DNA of 64,000 nt from Aliarcobacter faecis (GCF_013201705.1 NZ_CP053837.1:930001-994000), one strand, 5' to 3'. Shown: positions 8,716 to 17,512, counted from the stretch's first letter. Program-made: numbers and translations. The notes: a model not told the origin generated them from the letters alone.

Positions 8716-9438
8716 GTGATTTTGGGAGTTTCATCTTGTTTATTGGGTAATTTATGTAGATATGATGGTCATAGTGTAAAAGATGAGTTTGTCTTTGATA
8801 GTTTAATGGAAAGGGTTAAATTTTATGAACCTTTAAATCAGCCCTCAATTAAAAATGGTGTAGGAATTTTTGTAAAAAAATTAAAAGAAAAAATGCCAAA
8901 TCTTCCACTAGAAAAGGAGAAAAGATTAAATAATGCGTGGCTTAGAGAGAACTTTTTAATGCAAGTTTATTCATATAATGATTTAAAAATTTTATTAAAT
9001 AATGAGAAAAAAATCTCTACTCTTGTGAAGTTTCATACCTCTTATAAGTATTTAATCTACTCAAAATCTCATACCTCTTATAAAATTTTAGGAAAAATAG
9101 TAGCAAATGAGGGAAAAAAAGATATTGATGAGTTATATAAAAAGTATGAAGAGGAGTTTTTAAAAGCAATAGCTACAAAATCTACTCTAAATAAAACTTA
9201 TAATATCTTGCTTCATATTTTTGGATACTTCAAAAAACATATAACAAAAGAGGAAAAATCAGATATTTTAGAGAGTATTTATGACTTTAAAAATAGAGTA
9301 ATTCCATTAATTAGTGTAATAAAAATTTTCAATATTTATATAAATAGATTTAATATATCCTATCTAATGAATCAAAAATTTTTAAACCCATATCCTGCAA
9401 AACTTGCATTAAGAAGTGATTTAAAGGCTTATAAATGA
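8716..9438 (+). CDS. DUF523-DUF1722 (YbgA-like) protein with internally deleted DUF523
   Basis: The GTG-started 240 aa product opens with ILGVSSCLLGNLCRYDG, the start of DUF523, and ends in a complete DUF1722 domain (about 85-235, including LVKFHTSYKYLIYSKS and NPYPAKLALRSDL). Full-length members are about 310-320 aa and carry a central SPSCG motif; here residues jump from KDEFVFDSL to MERVKFYEP, which in relatives follow and flank SPSCG. About 70-80 residues therefore seem lost in frame near residue 30. DUF523 uses conserved cysteines, so its function is doubtful, while DUF1722 looks intact. The stop overlaps the photolyase start by four bases, a pairing common in bacteria. Confidence 0.8.
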   Translation: MILGVSSCLLGNLCRYDGHSVKDEFVFDSLMERVKFYEPLNQPSIKNGVGIFVKKLKEKMPNLPLEKEKRLNNAWLRENFLMQVYSYNDLKILLNNEKKISTLVKFHTSYKYLIYSKSHTSYKILGKIVANEGKKDIDELYKKYEEEFLKAIATKSTLNKTYNILLHIFGYFKKHITKEEKSDILESIYDFKNRVIPLISVIKIFNIYINRFNISYLMNQKFLNPYPAKLALRSDLKAYK

Positions 9439-10787
9439 AACAAATTTTATGGTTTAGAAGAGATTTAAGAGTAGTTGATAGTGAGATATTGGCAAATGCA
9501 AAAGGTGAAGTGCTACCAATATTTATTTTTGATAAAAATATTTTAGAAAAACTCTCAAAAGAAGATAAAAGAGTTACATTTATCTATAAAAGTGTTAATG
9601 AACTAAAAGAGAGTTTGAAAAAGATTGGGCTTGATTTAGCAATATTTTTTGATATACCTAAAAATGTCTTTACAAAATTAAAACAAGAGGGGTTTAGTGA
9701 AATTTTAACCTCTATTGATTTTGACTTTTATGCAAAAAAAAGAGATGAAGAAGTAGAGAGGATTTTACCTCTTAGAAGATTTTTAGATTCATTTTTGATT
9801 GATCCAAAAGATATTTTAAAAAGTGATAAAACACCATATAAAGTTTTTACCCCTTTTTATAACTCTTTAGAACCTTTACATCAATCAAATTCTATAAAAG
9901 AGTTTGAAATCTCTAAAAATATAAAAAAAGTAGATTTTGATTATAGCTTTATTCCAACTTTAGAAGATTTGGGATTTATAGAACAAAAATTACCAGATTT
10001 TTTATATAAAAGTGCAGATGAGTTGATAGAGGATTTTTCAAAAAAACTTAACTCTTATCAAGAAAATAGAGATTATATATATTTAGATGCAGGTTCAAAG
10101 CTCTCAGTACATCTAAGATTTGGATTAATTTCACCTAAAATGATTTTTAATAGAGTAAAAAAACTACAAGTAAGTAAAAAAGAGATAAATTTTTTTATAA
10201 GAGAGCTTATTTGGAGAGAGTTTTATAACTATATTTTGTACCATTTCCCACAAAGTGAGTTTGAAAACTTAAATAAGATAGAGGTAAATTGGAGTCAAAA
10301 TGATGAAAACTTTAAAAAATGGTGTGAAGGAAAAACAGGAGTTCCTATAATAGATGCTGCTATGAGATATTTTAATAATACAGGACTTATGCACAATCGT
10401 CTAAGAATGATAGTAGCCTCATATTTAGTTAAAAATTTGTTAATAGACTGGAAAAAAGGTGAGAACTATTTTGCACAAAAACTTTTAGATTATGAGAAAA
10501 GTTCAAATATTGGTTCTTGGCAATGGGCTGCAAGTACAGGAGTTGATGCAGTACCATATTTTAGAGTTTTTAATCCCTATTTACAATCAAAAAAATTTGA
10601 TGCTAATGCAGTTTTTATAAAAAGTATTTTAAAAGAGTTAAAAGATATTCCAGTAAAATTAATACATATAGAAAATGGGGTTCAAGAAAATATTTTTTTA
10701 GATTACCCAAAACAGATTATTGGAATCTCAACTTCAAGAAATAGGGCTATTTTAGAGTTTAAAAGAGCAAATAGTGAAAAGTTTTAA
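9435..10787 (+). CDS. phrB: Deoxyribodipyrimidine photolyase
   Basis: Class I cryptochrome/photolyase family, 450 aa, which uses reduced FAD and blue light to split cyclobutane pyrimidine dimers. The N-terminal antenna-binding Rossmann domain begins ILWFRRDLRVVD. The C-terminal FAD domain has LIWREFYNYIL, TGVPIIDAAMRYFNNTG, MHNRLRMIVASYLVKNL, and the block SWQWAASTGVDAVPYFRVF, which holds the FAD pocket and lesion-binding tryptophans. Start ATG overlaps the YbgA-like stop, indicating a two-gene operon for light damage repair. Confidence 0.95.
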   Translation: MKQILWFRRDLRVVDSEILANAKGEVLPIFIFDKNILEKLSKEDKRVTFIYKSVNELKESLKKIGLDLAIFFDIPKNVFTKLKQEGFSEILTSIDFDFYAKKRDEEVERILPLRRFLDSFLIDPKDILKSDKTPYKVFTPFYNSLEPLHQSNSIKEFEISKNIKKVDFDYSFIPTLEDLGFIEQKLPDFLYKSADELIEDFSKKLNSYQENRDYIYLDAGSKLSVHLRFGLISPKMIFNRVKKLQVSKKEINFFIRELIWREFYNYILYHFPQSEFENLNKIEVNWSQNDENFKKWCEGKTGVPIIDAAMRYFNNTGLMHNRLRMIVASYLVKNLLIDWKKGENYFAQKLLDYEKSSNIGSWQWAASTGVDAVPYFRVFNPYLQSKKFDANAVFIKSILKELKDIPVKLIHIENGVQENIFLDYPKQIIGISTSRNRAILEFKRANSEKF

Positions 10788-10827
10788 ACTCAAATTTGAA
10801 TAGGACAAAAATGTTTAAAGGTTTTAG

Positions 10828-11823
10828 ATGCTTAAAAATGAACTAAAAATATCTTATAAAGATTGGATAAATGTTTTAATAATAGCAATATTATTTGGTT
10901 TCTTTCAATCTTTGATACTCTATTTTTTAAATAAAAATTTACAAACTTTTTCTACAACAATTTTTAGTATTAGCACAGCTTTTTTTATAACAGTTTTTGC
11001 AATAATTTTAATTAGCTTTTCAAATAGATATATTCTTCCAAAGATTGATAAAAGATTTTGGACTATTTTTAGCCTTTTTTTCTCTTTTTTATCTGGATTT
11101 CTTGGATTTATTTTAGTTTTTTTTATTTTTCTTGATTCAAATTTTGAAATCATAATTTTAGTAACTCCATTTTGGTTAAATTTGGCAGTTATTATTGGAT
11201 TTTTAACTCTTTTAATAGCTTTGATTCTGCATCAATTTGTATTTTTGAAAAATAAAAATAGTCAAATAGAAAAAGAGATTTTAGAATCAAAACTAAAATC
11301 TTTAGAAAATGAGTTAAACCCTCATTTTTTATTTAATGCTTTAAATTCAGTATCTCAACTAATATATATTGATAAACAAAAGGCTGAAAATGCAGTTTTA
11401 CAGCTATCAAAATTTTTAAGAAATGCCATAAATAAGGAGAGTTTAGTTACCCTTGAAAATGAGATTTTTATGGTACAAACCTATGTGAGTATTGAAAATA
11501 TTAGATTTGATGATAAAATAGTTTTGCATATAGATGAGTTTAAAGATTTGAAATTTGTAAAAATACCAAAATTCTCAATTCAACTTTTAGTAGAAAATGG
11601 TATAAAACATGGATATTTAGGTAAAGAGTTGAATATATTTATAAAATTTAGTAAAAATTCTATAAAAGTTTCAAATGATGGTAAAAAAAGTTTAAATATA
11701 AAATTTAAAACAGGTTTATTAAATTTACAAAATAGATTGAGATTATTGAATATTGGGGAGTTGGAATTTTTAGTAGATGATGAAAATATGGCTTTTTGTA
11801 TTATTTTAAAGGATAAAATTTGA
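10828..11823 (+). CDS. LytS/YehU-type sensor histidine kinase
   Basis: About four membrane helices in residues 15-145 are followed by a His_kinase (PF06580) domain. The phospho-accepting His166 sits in ELNPHFLFNALN; the ATP-binding N-box is QLLVENGIKHG (about 250-260) and a G-box-like TGLLNLQNRLRLL follows. The short C-terminal ATPase domain is typical of this class. It overlaps the LytTR regulator by four bases (TTGA) and surely signals to it. The stimulus is unknown; no extracellular domain of useful size is visible, so it may sense the membrane. Confidence 0.88.
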   Translation: MLKNELKISYKDWINVLIIAILFGFFQSLILYFLNKNLQTFSTTIFSISTAFFITVFAIILISFSNRYILPKIDKRFWTIFSLFFSFLSGFLGFILVFFIFLDSNFEIIILVTPFWLNLAVIIGFLTLLIALILHQFVFLKNKNSQIEKEILESKLKSLENELNPHFLFNALNSVSQLIYIDKQKAENAVLQLSKFLRNAINKESLVTLENEIFMVQTYVSIENIRFDDKIVLHIDEFKDLKFVKIPKFSIQLLVENGIKHGYLGKELNIFIKFSKNSIKVSNDGKKSLNIKFKTGLLNLQNRLRLLNIGELEFLVDDENMAFCIILKDKI

Positions 11824-12527
11824 AAGTATTAATAGTAGATGATGAAAATTTAGCACTAGCAAGACTAAAAAGGCTTTTAAATGATAATAATATCTTTGAT
11901 ATTATGGAGTTTAATGACCCACTTCTTGCTATAAAAGAGTTATCGAAAACAAAATTTGATGTAGCTTTTTTAGATATTTCTATGCCAAATTTTAGTGGTT
12001 TAGAGTTAGCAGAATTTATACTAAATATTGAACCAAAAACTTTTATAGTATTTCAAACGGCTTATGAAGAGTATGCTTTAGATGCCTTTAAAAAAGGTGG
12101 CATGGGTTATTTGCTAAAACCTATTGAAAATAGTGAATTAAAGAAAAGTTTAGAAAAAATCTCTCTTTATAAAGAGGAGAAAAATGTATCAAAAAAGATA
12201 TTGGGTAAAGTTTCAGATAAAATTTATTTAGTCCAAATTGATGAGATTTTTTATATTAAAGCTGATTTAGATGAGATTATTATTAGAACTAAAGATAATT
12301 TTGTCTATGCAAAGAAAAAAATAGGGGATGTTGAAGAGATTTTAAAAGATAAAAACTTTTTTAGAGTTCATCGTTCATATATTGTAAATGTTGATAAGAT
12401 AAAATCTATAAAAAGTATTGAGCAATCTAAACTTGAGATATATTTTAGTGGAGTTGATGAGTTTATCATTAGTTCAAAAGATGGGGCAAAAGAGTTTAGA
12501 GAGTATTTGGATAAAAAAAGTATATAA
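11820..12527 (+). CDS. LytTR-family response regulator
   Basis: Receiver domain (residues 1-120) with acidic pair DD at 7-8, phospho-acceptor Asp52 in FLDISMPNFSG, and Lys in GYLLKPIENSE. A LytTR DNA-binding domain (about 140-232) contains FYIKADLDEIIIRT, FFRVHRSYIVN and a final EFREYLD. Starts at TTG overlapping the kinase stop. Regulates unknown genes; by family it would bind paired imperfect direct repeats. Confidence 0.9.
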   Translation: MKVLIVDDENLALARLKRLLNDNNIFDIMEFNDPLLAIKELSKTKFDVAFLDISMPNFSGLELAEFILNIEPKTFIVFQTAYEEYALDAFKKGGMGYLLKPIENSELKKSLEKISLYKEEKNVSKKILGKVSDKIYLVQIDEIFYIKADLDEIIIRTKDNFVYAKKKIGDVEEILKDKNFFRVHRSYIVNVDKIKSIKSIEQSKLEIYFSGVDEFIISSKDGAKEFREYLDKKSI

Positions 12528-12591
12528 ATTGGAAAAAAATAGATACAAGATATTTATTAATTCTTATAAAATTTAAAAAAAAGGAGAAAAG

Positions 12592-12855
12592 ATGTTAAAA
12601 GAGATTATATATACAGGACTTGGTGGAGCATTACTTTTAAAAGAGAAAGTAGAAGAGGAGTTAAAAGCTCTTGAAGAAAAGGGTAAAATCAAAACTTCTG
12701 ATGCAAAGAGTTTTTTAGAGTCATTAGAGCAAAAAGGAAAAGATGAAGATGAGAGAATTAAAGCAAAGATAAAAGATATCTTTAAAGAGGTTTTAGATGA
12801 ATTAGGAGTTGCTACAAAAGCAGATTTAGAGAAGTTAAAAGAGGATTTAAAATAA
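12592..12855 (+). CDS. Small phasin-like helical protein
   Basis: 87 aa, highly charged and predicted entirely helical: IYTGLGGALLLKEKVEEELK, then EKGKIKTSDAKSFLES and a C-terminal VLDELGVATKADLEKLKEDL. This resembles the polyhydroxyalkanoate granule-associated (phasin-like, PF05597) proteins and other small coiled-coil adaptors with an L-G-V-x-T-K-x-D-L tail. A strong AAGGAGAAAAG precedes ATG. It is directly coupled to the AarF/UbiB kinase gene. The last codons TTA AAA before TAA form TTTAAAA with the preceding T, a -1 slippery heptamer that lines up with the kinase frame. Confidence 0.75.
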   Translation: MLKEIIYTGLGGALLLKEKVEEELKALEEKGKIKTSDAKSFLESLEQKGKDEDERIKAKIKDIFKEVLDELGVATKADLEKLKEDLK

Positions 12856-14411
12856 AAACTTTTTTTATATATCTAAAACTTTTTTCACCTCTTAGAGTCT
12901 ATTTAATATTTAGATTTTTACTATCTCTTTTTTTACTTATTAAAAAAAGGGATAGCTTTTTATTTATTAAACCTTTAAAACCAAAAAAACTAAAAGAGAC
13001 TATTTTTTATTTGGGAGCTAGTTTTATAAAATTGGCACAAGTATTGGCAACTAGGTCTGATTTTTTCTCAAAAGAGTATTTAGATGAGCTAAAAGAGCTA
13101 CATGATAAGCTTCCAAAGATGTCTAAAGATGATTTTGAAGTAGTTTTTAGAGACTCTTTTAAAGAACACTTTTTTAAAAAATTTGAGAATGAACCAATAG
13201 CAAGTGCATCAATAGGACAAGTTCATATTGCATATTTACAAGATAATACAAAAGTTGCTGTAAAACTTAGAAGAAAGCATATAGAAAAACAAGTAAGAGT
13301 TGATATAAAAATATTAAATTTCTTTAATAGAGTTTTTAGACCACTTTTTTCATACTATACAAAAAATTCAATAGATGCTGTTATAAATGAGTTTTCAAGT
13401 ATGATAAAAGATGAGACGAATTTAAGTATTGAGCTTGAAAATCTAAAGAAGTTCTCTAAAACTTATGAAAATAGTGGAATTTTATTTCCCAAGCCCTATG
13501 AAGAGTTTTGTAGTAGTGATGCTATTGTTATGAGTTATATGGAAGGTTTTAGATTTGATGATAAAAACTCTTTAGAAAAATATGATATAGATTTTAAAGA
13601 AATTATTTCAAAACTTGTGAATTTTTATACAGAACAAATGCTAATAAATGGTTATTTCCACGCAGACCCACATCCTGGAAACTTGCTTGTAAACCAAAAT
13701 GGAGATCTGATTTTACTTGATTTTGGAATGGTAAAGAATATCTCAAATGATACAAGAGTCTCAATAATTGAGTTAATTGATGGTGCAAATAGAGCAGATT
13801 TTGAAACTTTTGTAAGAGCAAATAAGAGATTAGGAACTATTAGTTATGAGGCTCCAGAAAGTTTGATGGTAGAGTTTAGCCAAAAAATGTTTGATATATT
13901 TTCAAATGATAATTTATCTAGTGAATCTATGCAAAAACTAGCTTTTGAAGTCTTAGAAAGTACAAGAGATTTACCTTTTAAACTTCCTAGTGATGCTGTT
14001 TATATATTAAGAGTTAGCGCTATTATTGAAGGACTGGGAACAACTTATATAGAAAATTTTAATGGTGTAAAAGATATTTTACCAATTTTAAAAGATAATA
14101 TTCCAAAAGCATTGGGTTATAAAACAACAATTACTGAAAATATTATTGATGAACTTGAAAGTTTTCCAAAGCTTATAAAATCTTTCAAACAGATGGTACT
14201 TAAGAGTTCAAAAGGTGAACTTGAAGTTTTACTAAATAAAGAGCAATTAGAGTTTGTACAAAAAGATTTAAAAGAGTATTTTGGCTCTTATTTTAAGCTT
14301 TTTGCTTTAATCTTATTTGGACTGTTTTTGATTTTTTATGATGAAAATTTGAAAAATATTGCTTTGTTTTTAGTCTCTTTTGGATTTTTAAGAGTGATAT
14401 TTTTTAAATAA
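12852..14411 (+). CDS. AarF/UbiB-family atypical kinase, apparent ATA start
   Basis: ADCK/UbiB kinase-like protein; relatives support ubiquinone or lipid metabolism. Motifs: LGASFIKLAQVLATRSD (the KxGQ-like signature), ASASIGQVHIA, VAVKLRRKHIEKQ with the ATP lysine, FHADPHPGNLL (catalytic loop) and LLDFGMV (metal-binding Asp), then a C-terminal membrane helix pair (about 480-515). The frame is open from 12801, but no ATG, GTG or TTG occurs before TTG 13011, which falls inside the conserved LGASF motif. ATA at 12852 has AGAGGA seven bases upstream, overlaps the previous stop as ATAA, and gives a natural N-terminus (KTFFIYLKLFSPLR). One G-to-A change in an ATGA overlap would explain it. Confidence 0.85.
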   Translation: MKTFFIYLKLFSPLRVYLIFRFLLSLFLLIKKRDSFLFIKPLKPKKLKETIFYLGASFIKLAQVLATRSDFFSKEYLDELKELHDKLPKMSKDDFEVVFRDSFKEHFFKKFENEPIASASIGQVHIAYLQDNTKVAVKLRRKHIEKQVRVDIKILNFFNRVFRPLFSYYTKNSIDAVINEFSSMIKDETNLSIELENLKKFSKTYENSGILFPKPYEEFCSSDAIVMSYMEGFRFDDKNSLEKYDIDFKEIISKLVNFYTEQMLINGYFHADPHPGNLLVNQNGDLILLDFGMVKNISNDTRVSIIELIDGANRADFETFVRANKRLGTISYEAPESLMVEFSQKMFDIFSNDNLSSESMQKLAFEVLESTRDLPFKLPSDAVYILRVSAIIEGLGTTYIENFNGVKDILPILKDNIPKALGYKTTITENIIDELESFPKLIKSFKQMVLKSSKGELEVLLNKEQLEFVQKDLKEYFGSYFKLFALILFGLFLIFYDENLKNIALFLVSFGFLRVIFFK

Positions 14412-14440
14412 GCTTCTAAGAAAACTTAGAAGCTTATTTT
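14407..14440 (+). terminator. Rho-independent terminator after the UbiB-like gene
   Basis: A perfect 14-bp stem, AATAAGCTTCTAAG with its complement, has an AAAA loop and ends in TTTT. The stop codon of the kinase gene lies in the left arm. It separates that operon from convergent hsp20. Confidence 0.85.
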
Positions 14441-14474
14441 AAGTAAAGAGTGCATAGATTTGAACTAAAGGCTA

Positions 14475-14891
14475 TTATTTAATCTCTATAGATTTTTTTG
14501 AGATATCCTCTTTTAATTTTGGAATGACTATCTCTAAAACTCCATTATCATTTTTTGCTTCTATATTTTCAATATCGGCATTATCAGGTAGTGTAAAACT
14601 TCTTGAGAATTTTCCGAAATATGTTTCAACTTTATAGTAATCTTCTTGTTTTATCTCCTCTTTTGTTTTTCTTTCTCCACTAATTGTTAAGATACCTTTA
14701 TTTATATCAACTTTAATATCCTCTTTTTTTACACCTGGTAAATCAACATCTACATAGAATCCTTTTTCATCTTCTCTTGTATTTACAATAGGTACAAAAG
14801 CTGTAACTCCTTCATTATTACTAACTTGATTGTAGAGATTTTTCTCTATCTCTTTTAACTGTTTAAATGGGTCAAATTTTGTTAAAAACAT
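14475..14891 (-). CDS. hsp20: Hsp20/alpha-crystallin small heat-shock protein
   Basis: ATP-independent holdase chaperone of 138 aa. The alpha-crystallin domain spans about 38-135: FYVDVDLPGVKKEDIKVDI, LTISGERK, FSRSFTLPDNAD, NGVLEIVIPK, where the last is the classic A-x-x-x-n-G-v-L motif. The short N-terminal arm and a C-terminal SIEIK tail give the usual length. AAGGAG precedes ATG. A CIRCE operator overlaps the promoter, so HrcA should repress it until heat stress. Confidence 0.95.
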   Translation of the reverse strand: MFLTKFDPFKQLKEIEKNLYNQVSNNEGVTAFVPIVNTREDEKGFYVDVDLPGVKKEDIKVDINKGILTISGERKTKEEIKQEDYYKVETYFGKFSRSFTLPDNADIENIEAKNDNGVLEIVIPKLKEDISKKSIEIK

Positions 14892-14946
14892 TGTGAACTC
14901 CTTTTAAAATATGTATAACTTGATAGTATTTATATCAAGTATTGAA

Positions 14947-14975
14947 ATATTATCAAAAATATTAGCACTTGTCAA
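14947..14975 (-). promoter_or_regulatory. hsp20 promoter (-35 TTGACA, -10 TAATAT)
   Basis: On the minus strand TTGACA and TAATAT are 17 bases apart, a near-consensus sigma-70 promoter. The -35 box lies inside the CIRCE spacer. The predicted transcript begins near 14940 with a hairpin made by ACTTGATA (14919-14926) and TATCAAGT (14933-14940). Confidence 0.75.
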
Positions 14976-14988
14976 GATAGAGTGCTAA
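14962..14988. promoter_or_regulatory. CIRCE operator (HrcA-binding site)
   Basis: TTAGCACTT, nine bases, GAGTGCTAA: matches the CIRCE consensus TTAGCACTC-N9-GAGTGCTAA with a single mismatch in the left arm. The position over the -35 box implies repression of hsp20 by HrcA. hrcA itself is not in the window. Confidence 0.93.
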
Positions 14989-15092
14989 TATTTGTATAAA
15001 TATATAAACTAACAAAAAATAACTACAAAAAATCTTTTGTTTCCTATAAATTTATAAATAAAAAGATTTAAAATTAAATGTAAGGAAAATTT

Positions 15093-15611
15093 ATGAAAAT
15101 ATTTAGTTTATTTGGAGTTGTTTTTTTATCTTTGTTTTTTACATCTTGCAGTACGAAACAAACTGATTTAAAAACTGTAGAGAAAGTTGATTTAGAAAGA
15201 TATCTTGGTACTTGGTATGAAATAGCTAGATATGAACACTCTTTTCAAAAAGATTGTAAAAATGTAAAAGCAAACTACTCTTTACGAGAGGATAAAAAAA
15301 TCCAAGTTGTAAATAGTTGTACAAAAATTTCTACAAATGAGTTTAAAGATGCAAAAGCTATTGCATATAGTGTTGATGAGACAAATAGTAAGTTAAAAGT
15401 TAGTTTTTTTAGACCATTTTATGGTGATTATTGGATATTAGATTTAGATAAAGATTATAAATATGTAATTATTGGGACTCCATCAAAAGAGTATTTATGG
15501 ATACTTTCAAGAGAAAAAATTATGAATGATGAGCTTTTAAATAAATTATTAGAAAAAATTACGAGCTTAGGATTTGATAAATCTAAACTTATATATACAA
15601 TACAAGAATAG
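15093..15611 (+). CDS. blc: Blc-type lipocalin lipoprotein
   Basis: 172 aa. Signal peptide with lipobox TSC (Cys near 19) predicts a lipid anchor. The lipocalin motif DLERYLGTWYEIARYEHSF begins the barrel; DYWILDLDKDYKYVIIGTPS and LWILSRE are the later conserved strands of Blc. Bacterial lipocalins bind lysophospholipids or other hydrophobic molecules at the envelope. AAGGAAAATTT precedes ATG. Single gene, convergent with the ABC exporter. Confidence 0.9.
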   Translation: MKIFSLFGVVFLSLFFTSCSTKQTDLKTVEKVDLERYLGTWYEIARYEHSFQKDCKNVKANYSLREDKKIQVVNSCTKISTNEFKDAKAIAYSVDETNSKLKVSFFRPFYGDYWILDLDKDYKYVIIGTPSKEYLWILSREKIMNDELLNKLLEKITSLGFDKSKLIYTIQE

Positions 15612-15632
15612 TTTATATATTTTGAAAAGTAA

Positions 15633-15664
15633 AATTAACCCTCGATTTAAATTAAGGGTTAATT
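15633..15664. terminator. Bidirectional terminator between lipocalin and ABC genes
   Basis: AATTAACCCT pairs with AGGGTTAATT around a 12-base loop between two convergent genes. The stop codon of the ABC gene lies in the right arm. Tails are AT-rich but lack a long T run. Confidence 0.55.
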
Positions 15665-17428
15665 ATTTGTAAGTTGATGTTTTACAAACTCCATATAATG
15701 ACCTTTTTTATCTTCTAGCTCATTATGAGTTCCACTTTGTACAAGTTTTCCATCATCTAAAACATAAATTTTTGAAGCATTTTTAACTGTACTTAATCTA
15801 TGAGCTATTGTAATAACTGTTTTATCTTTTAAGATTTCTTCTAGATTTTTAAATAGTTTTGTCTCAGTATGAACATCAAGTGCTGAAGTTGATTCATCAA
15901 AAATAACCACACTTGGATTTGCTAAAATCATTCTAGCAATAGATAATCTTTGTCTTTGACCTCCACTTAATCTTATCCCCATTTTCCCAACAACAGTATC
16001 TAAACCATCTGGTAAGTTTTCAAGCATAGTAGATAATTCAGCAATTTTTAAAGCTTCTATAATTTTTTCATCTTCTATATTTTCACCCATTGTAAGGTTA
16101 AATCGTAAAGTGTTATTAAATAATATTGGCATTTGAAGAACTAAAAAGATATGCTCTCTTAAGCTTTTTTTTGAGATTTCATCTATACTTATATTGTTAT
16201 ATAAAATATCTCCATCACTTTTTGCATAAAATCCAGCAATTAGTTGTGAAATGGTTGTTTTTCCACTTCCACTTGCTCCAATAATTGCTACTTTCTCACC
16301 ACTTTTTATAGAAAAACTAATATCTTTTAAAGTAGTTTTCTCTTTTGTATAAGAGAAGCTTAGATTTTTTAATGTTATATCGACTTTTTTATCTTTTATC
16401 TCTAATTTTCCATCTTTTTCAGTTTGTAAATCTAAAACTTTATTTATTCTAGTAATAGCAGCTTTTGCACTAGCAAGTGAGTATTGAATAGATAAAATCT
16501 CTTGAACAGGAGTCATAATAAACCAAATATATCCAAACATAGCAAACATAAGACCAATAGATAAATCACTATAAGCTACCAATAAAAGTCCAGTTGCTCT
16601 AAATATTTCAAAAGCAAAAAGAAAAATAGTGTAAGAAAATTTTTCATAAGCTACACTTTTATAGTTAAACTCATTTGAAGCTACTTTTATATCTTGTGCT
16701 TTTTGTATTGAAGTATCAAAAAAACTTTTTTCTTTGTTACTTGCTTTTATTTGTGAAAATAGGTCAAGAGTTTCATTTATATTATTTTGAAAAGTTTCAA
16801 TTGCTGCATTTTCCTCTTTTTTTAGTTCACCTGTTTTTTTTGCTATTCTTCTTGAAATTATTGCAATTGTTGGTTGTGTTAAAAGTATCATTAAACCTAA
16901 AATTAGATCTATTTTAATAATTACAAAACCAACAGCTAAAAGAGTTAAAGTTGATGTTATCAGTTTACTTGAAACATTTACAATAAAACTATCTAAAGTA
17001 TTTACATCAGTTATTAGATTTGCTGCAATTTTCCCACTACCAATACTTTCATACTCATTCATATTTACTTTTTTTAGATGATTTAAAAGTTTTACTCGAA
17101 TATCAAAAATTACTATTTTTGATATTTTTGTAAATATTTTTGTATTAATTACTCCAAAAATAAAGTGTAAAGCTCTTAAAACAATAACAACAACTGTAAC
17201 AATAGCAACATAGTAGAAAGCACTACCACTTCCAAAAAATTTATCTATATTATTTACAAAAAAATCTGGTTTATTTAATAATACTTCATCAACTAATAAA
17301 GGAAGTAAAAGTGGAATTGGAACACTAATTAATATTCCAATAATAGTAAAAATTTGTCCCCAAATAAGAGATTTTTTGTTATTTAATAGAAGTTTATATA
17401 TAGATTTTAAAGATATTTTTTCATTCAT
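15659..17428 (-). CDS. ABC exporter (MsbA-like half transporter)
   Basis: 589 aa from ATG 17428. The N-terminal half (about 1-315) has six membrane helices of the type-I exporter fold. The C-terminal ATPase has Walker A GASGSGKTT, signature LSGGQRQRLS, Walker B VVIFDESTSALD and switch IAHRLS. It should work as a homodimer or with an unseen partner. A TTG 36 bases upstream would add 12 residues, but ATG matches the usual exporter start. The substrate (lipid, peptide or drug) cannot be told from sequence. Confidence 0.88.
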   Translation of the reverse strand: MNEKISLKSIYKLLLNNKKSLIWGQIFTIIGILISVPIPLLLPLLVDEVLLNKPDFFVNNIDKFFGSGSAFYYVAIVTVVVIVLRALHFIFGVINTKIFTKISKIVIFDIRVKLLNHLKKVNMNEYESIGSGKIAANLITDVNTLDSFIVNVSSKLITSTLTLLAVGFVIIKIDLILGLMILLTQPTIAIISRRIAKKTGELKKEENAAIETFQNNINETLDLFSQIKASNKEKSFFDTSIQKAQDIKVASNEFNYKSVAYEKFSYTIFLFAFEIFRATGLLLVAYSDLSIGLMFAMFGYIWFIMTPVQEILSIQYSLASAKAAITRINKVLDLQTEKDGKLEIKDKKVDITLKNLSFSYTKEKTTLKDISFSIKSGEKVAIIGASGSGKTTISQLIAGFYAKSDGDILYNNISIDEISKKSLREHIFLVLQMPILFNNTLRFNLTMGENIEDEKIIEALKIAELSTMLENLPDGLDTVVGKMGIRLSGGQRQRLSIARMILANPSVVIFDESTSALDVHTETKLFKNLEEILKDKTVITIAHRLSTVKNASKIYVLDDGKLVQSGTHNELEDKKGHYMEFVKHQLTNN

Positions 17429-17512
17429 GGATTTATTATATCCATTTTTGGCTATAATCAACAATTATTATACAGTTCTTTTATAGTATTAAAATAAAAA
17501 AAGTTGGGTTTT

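Noticed and set aside
9010-9100. Short direct repeat in the YbgA-like gene (CATACCTCTTATAA twice, about 40 bases apart)
   Set aside because: It encodes HTSYK twice within the DUF1722 domain; two copies within a gene are no CRISPR or mobile element.
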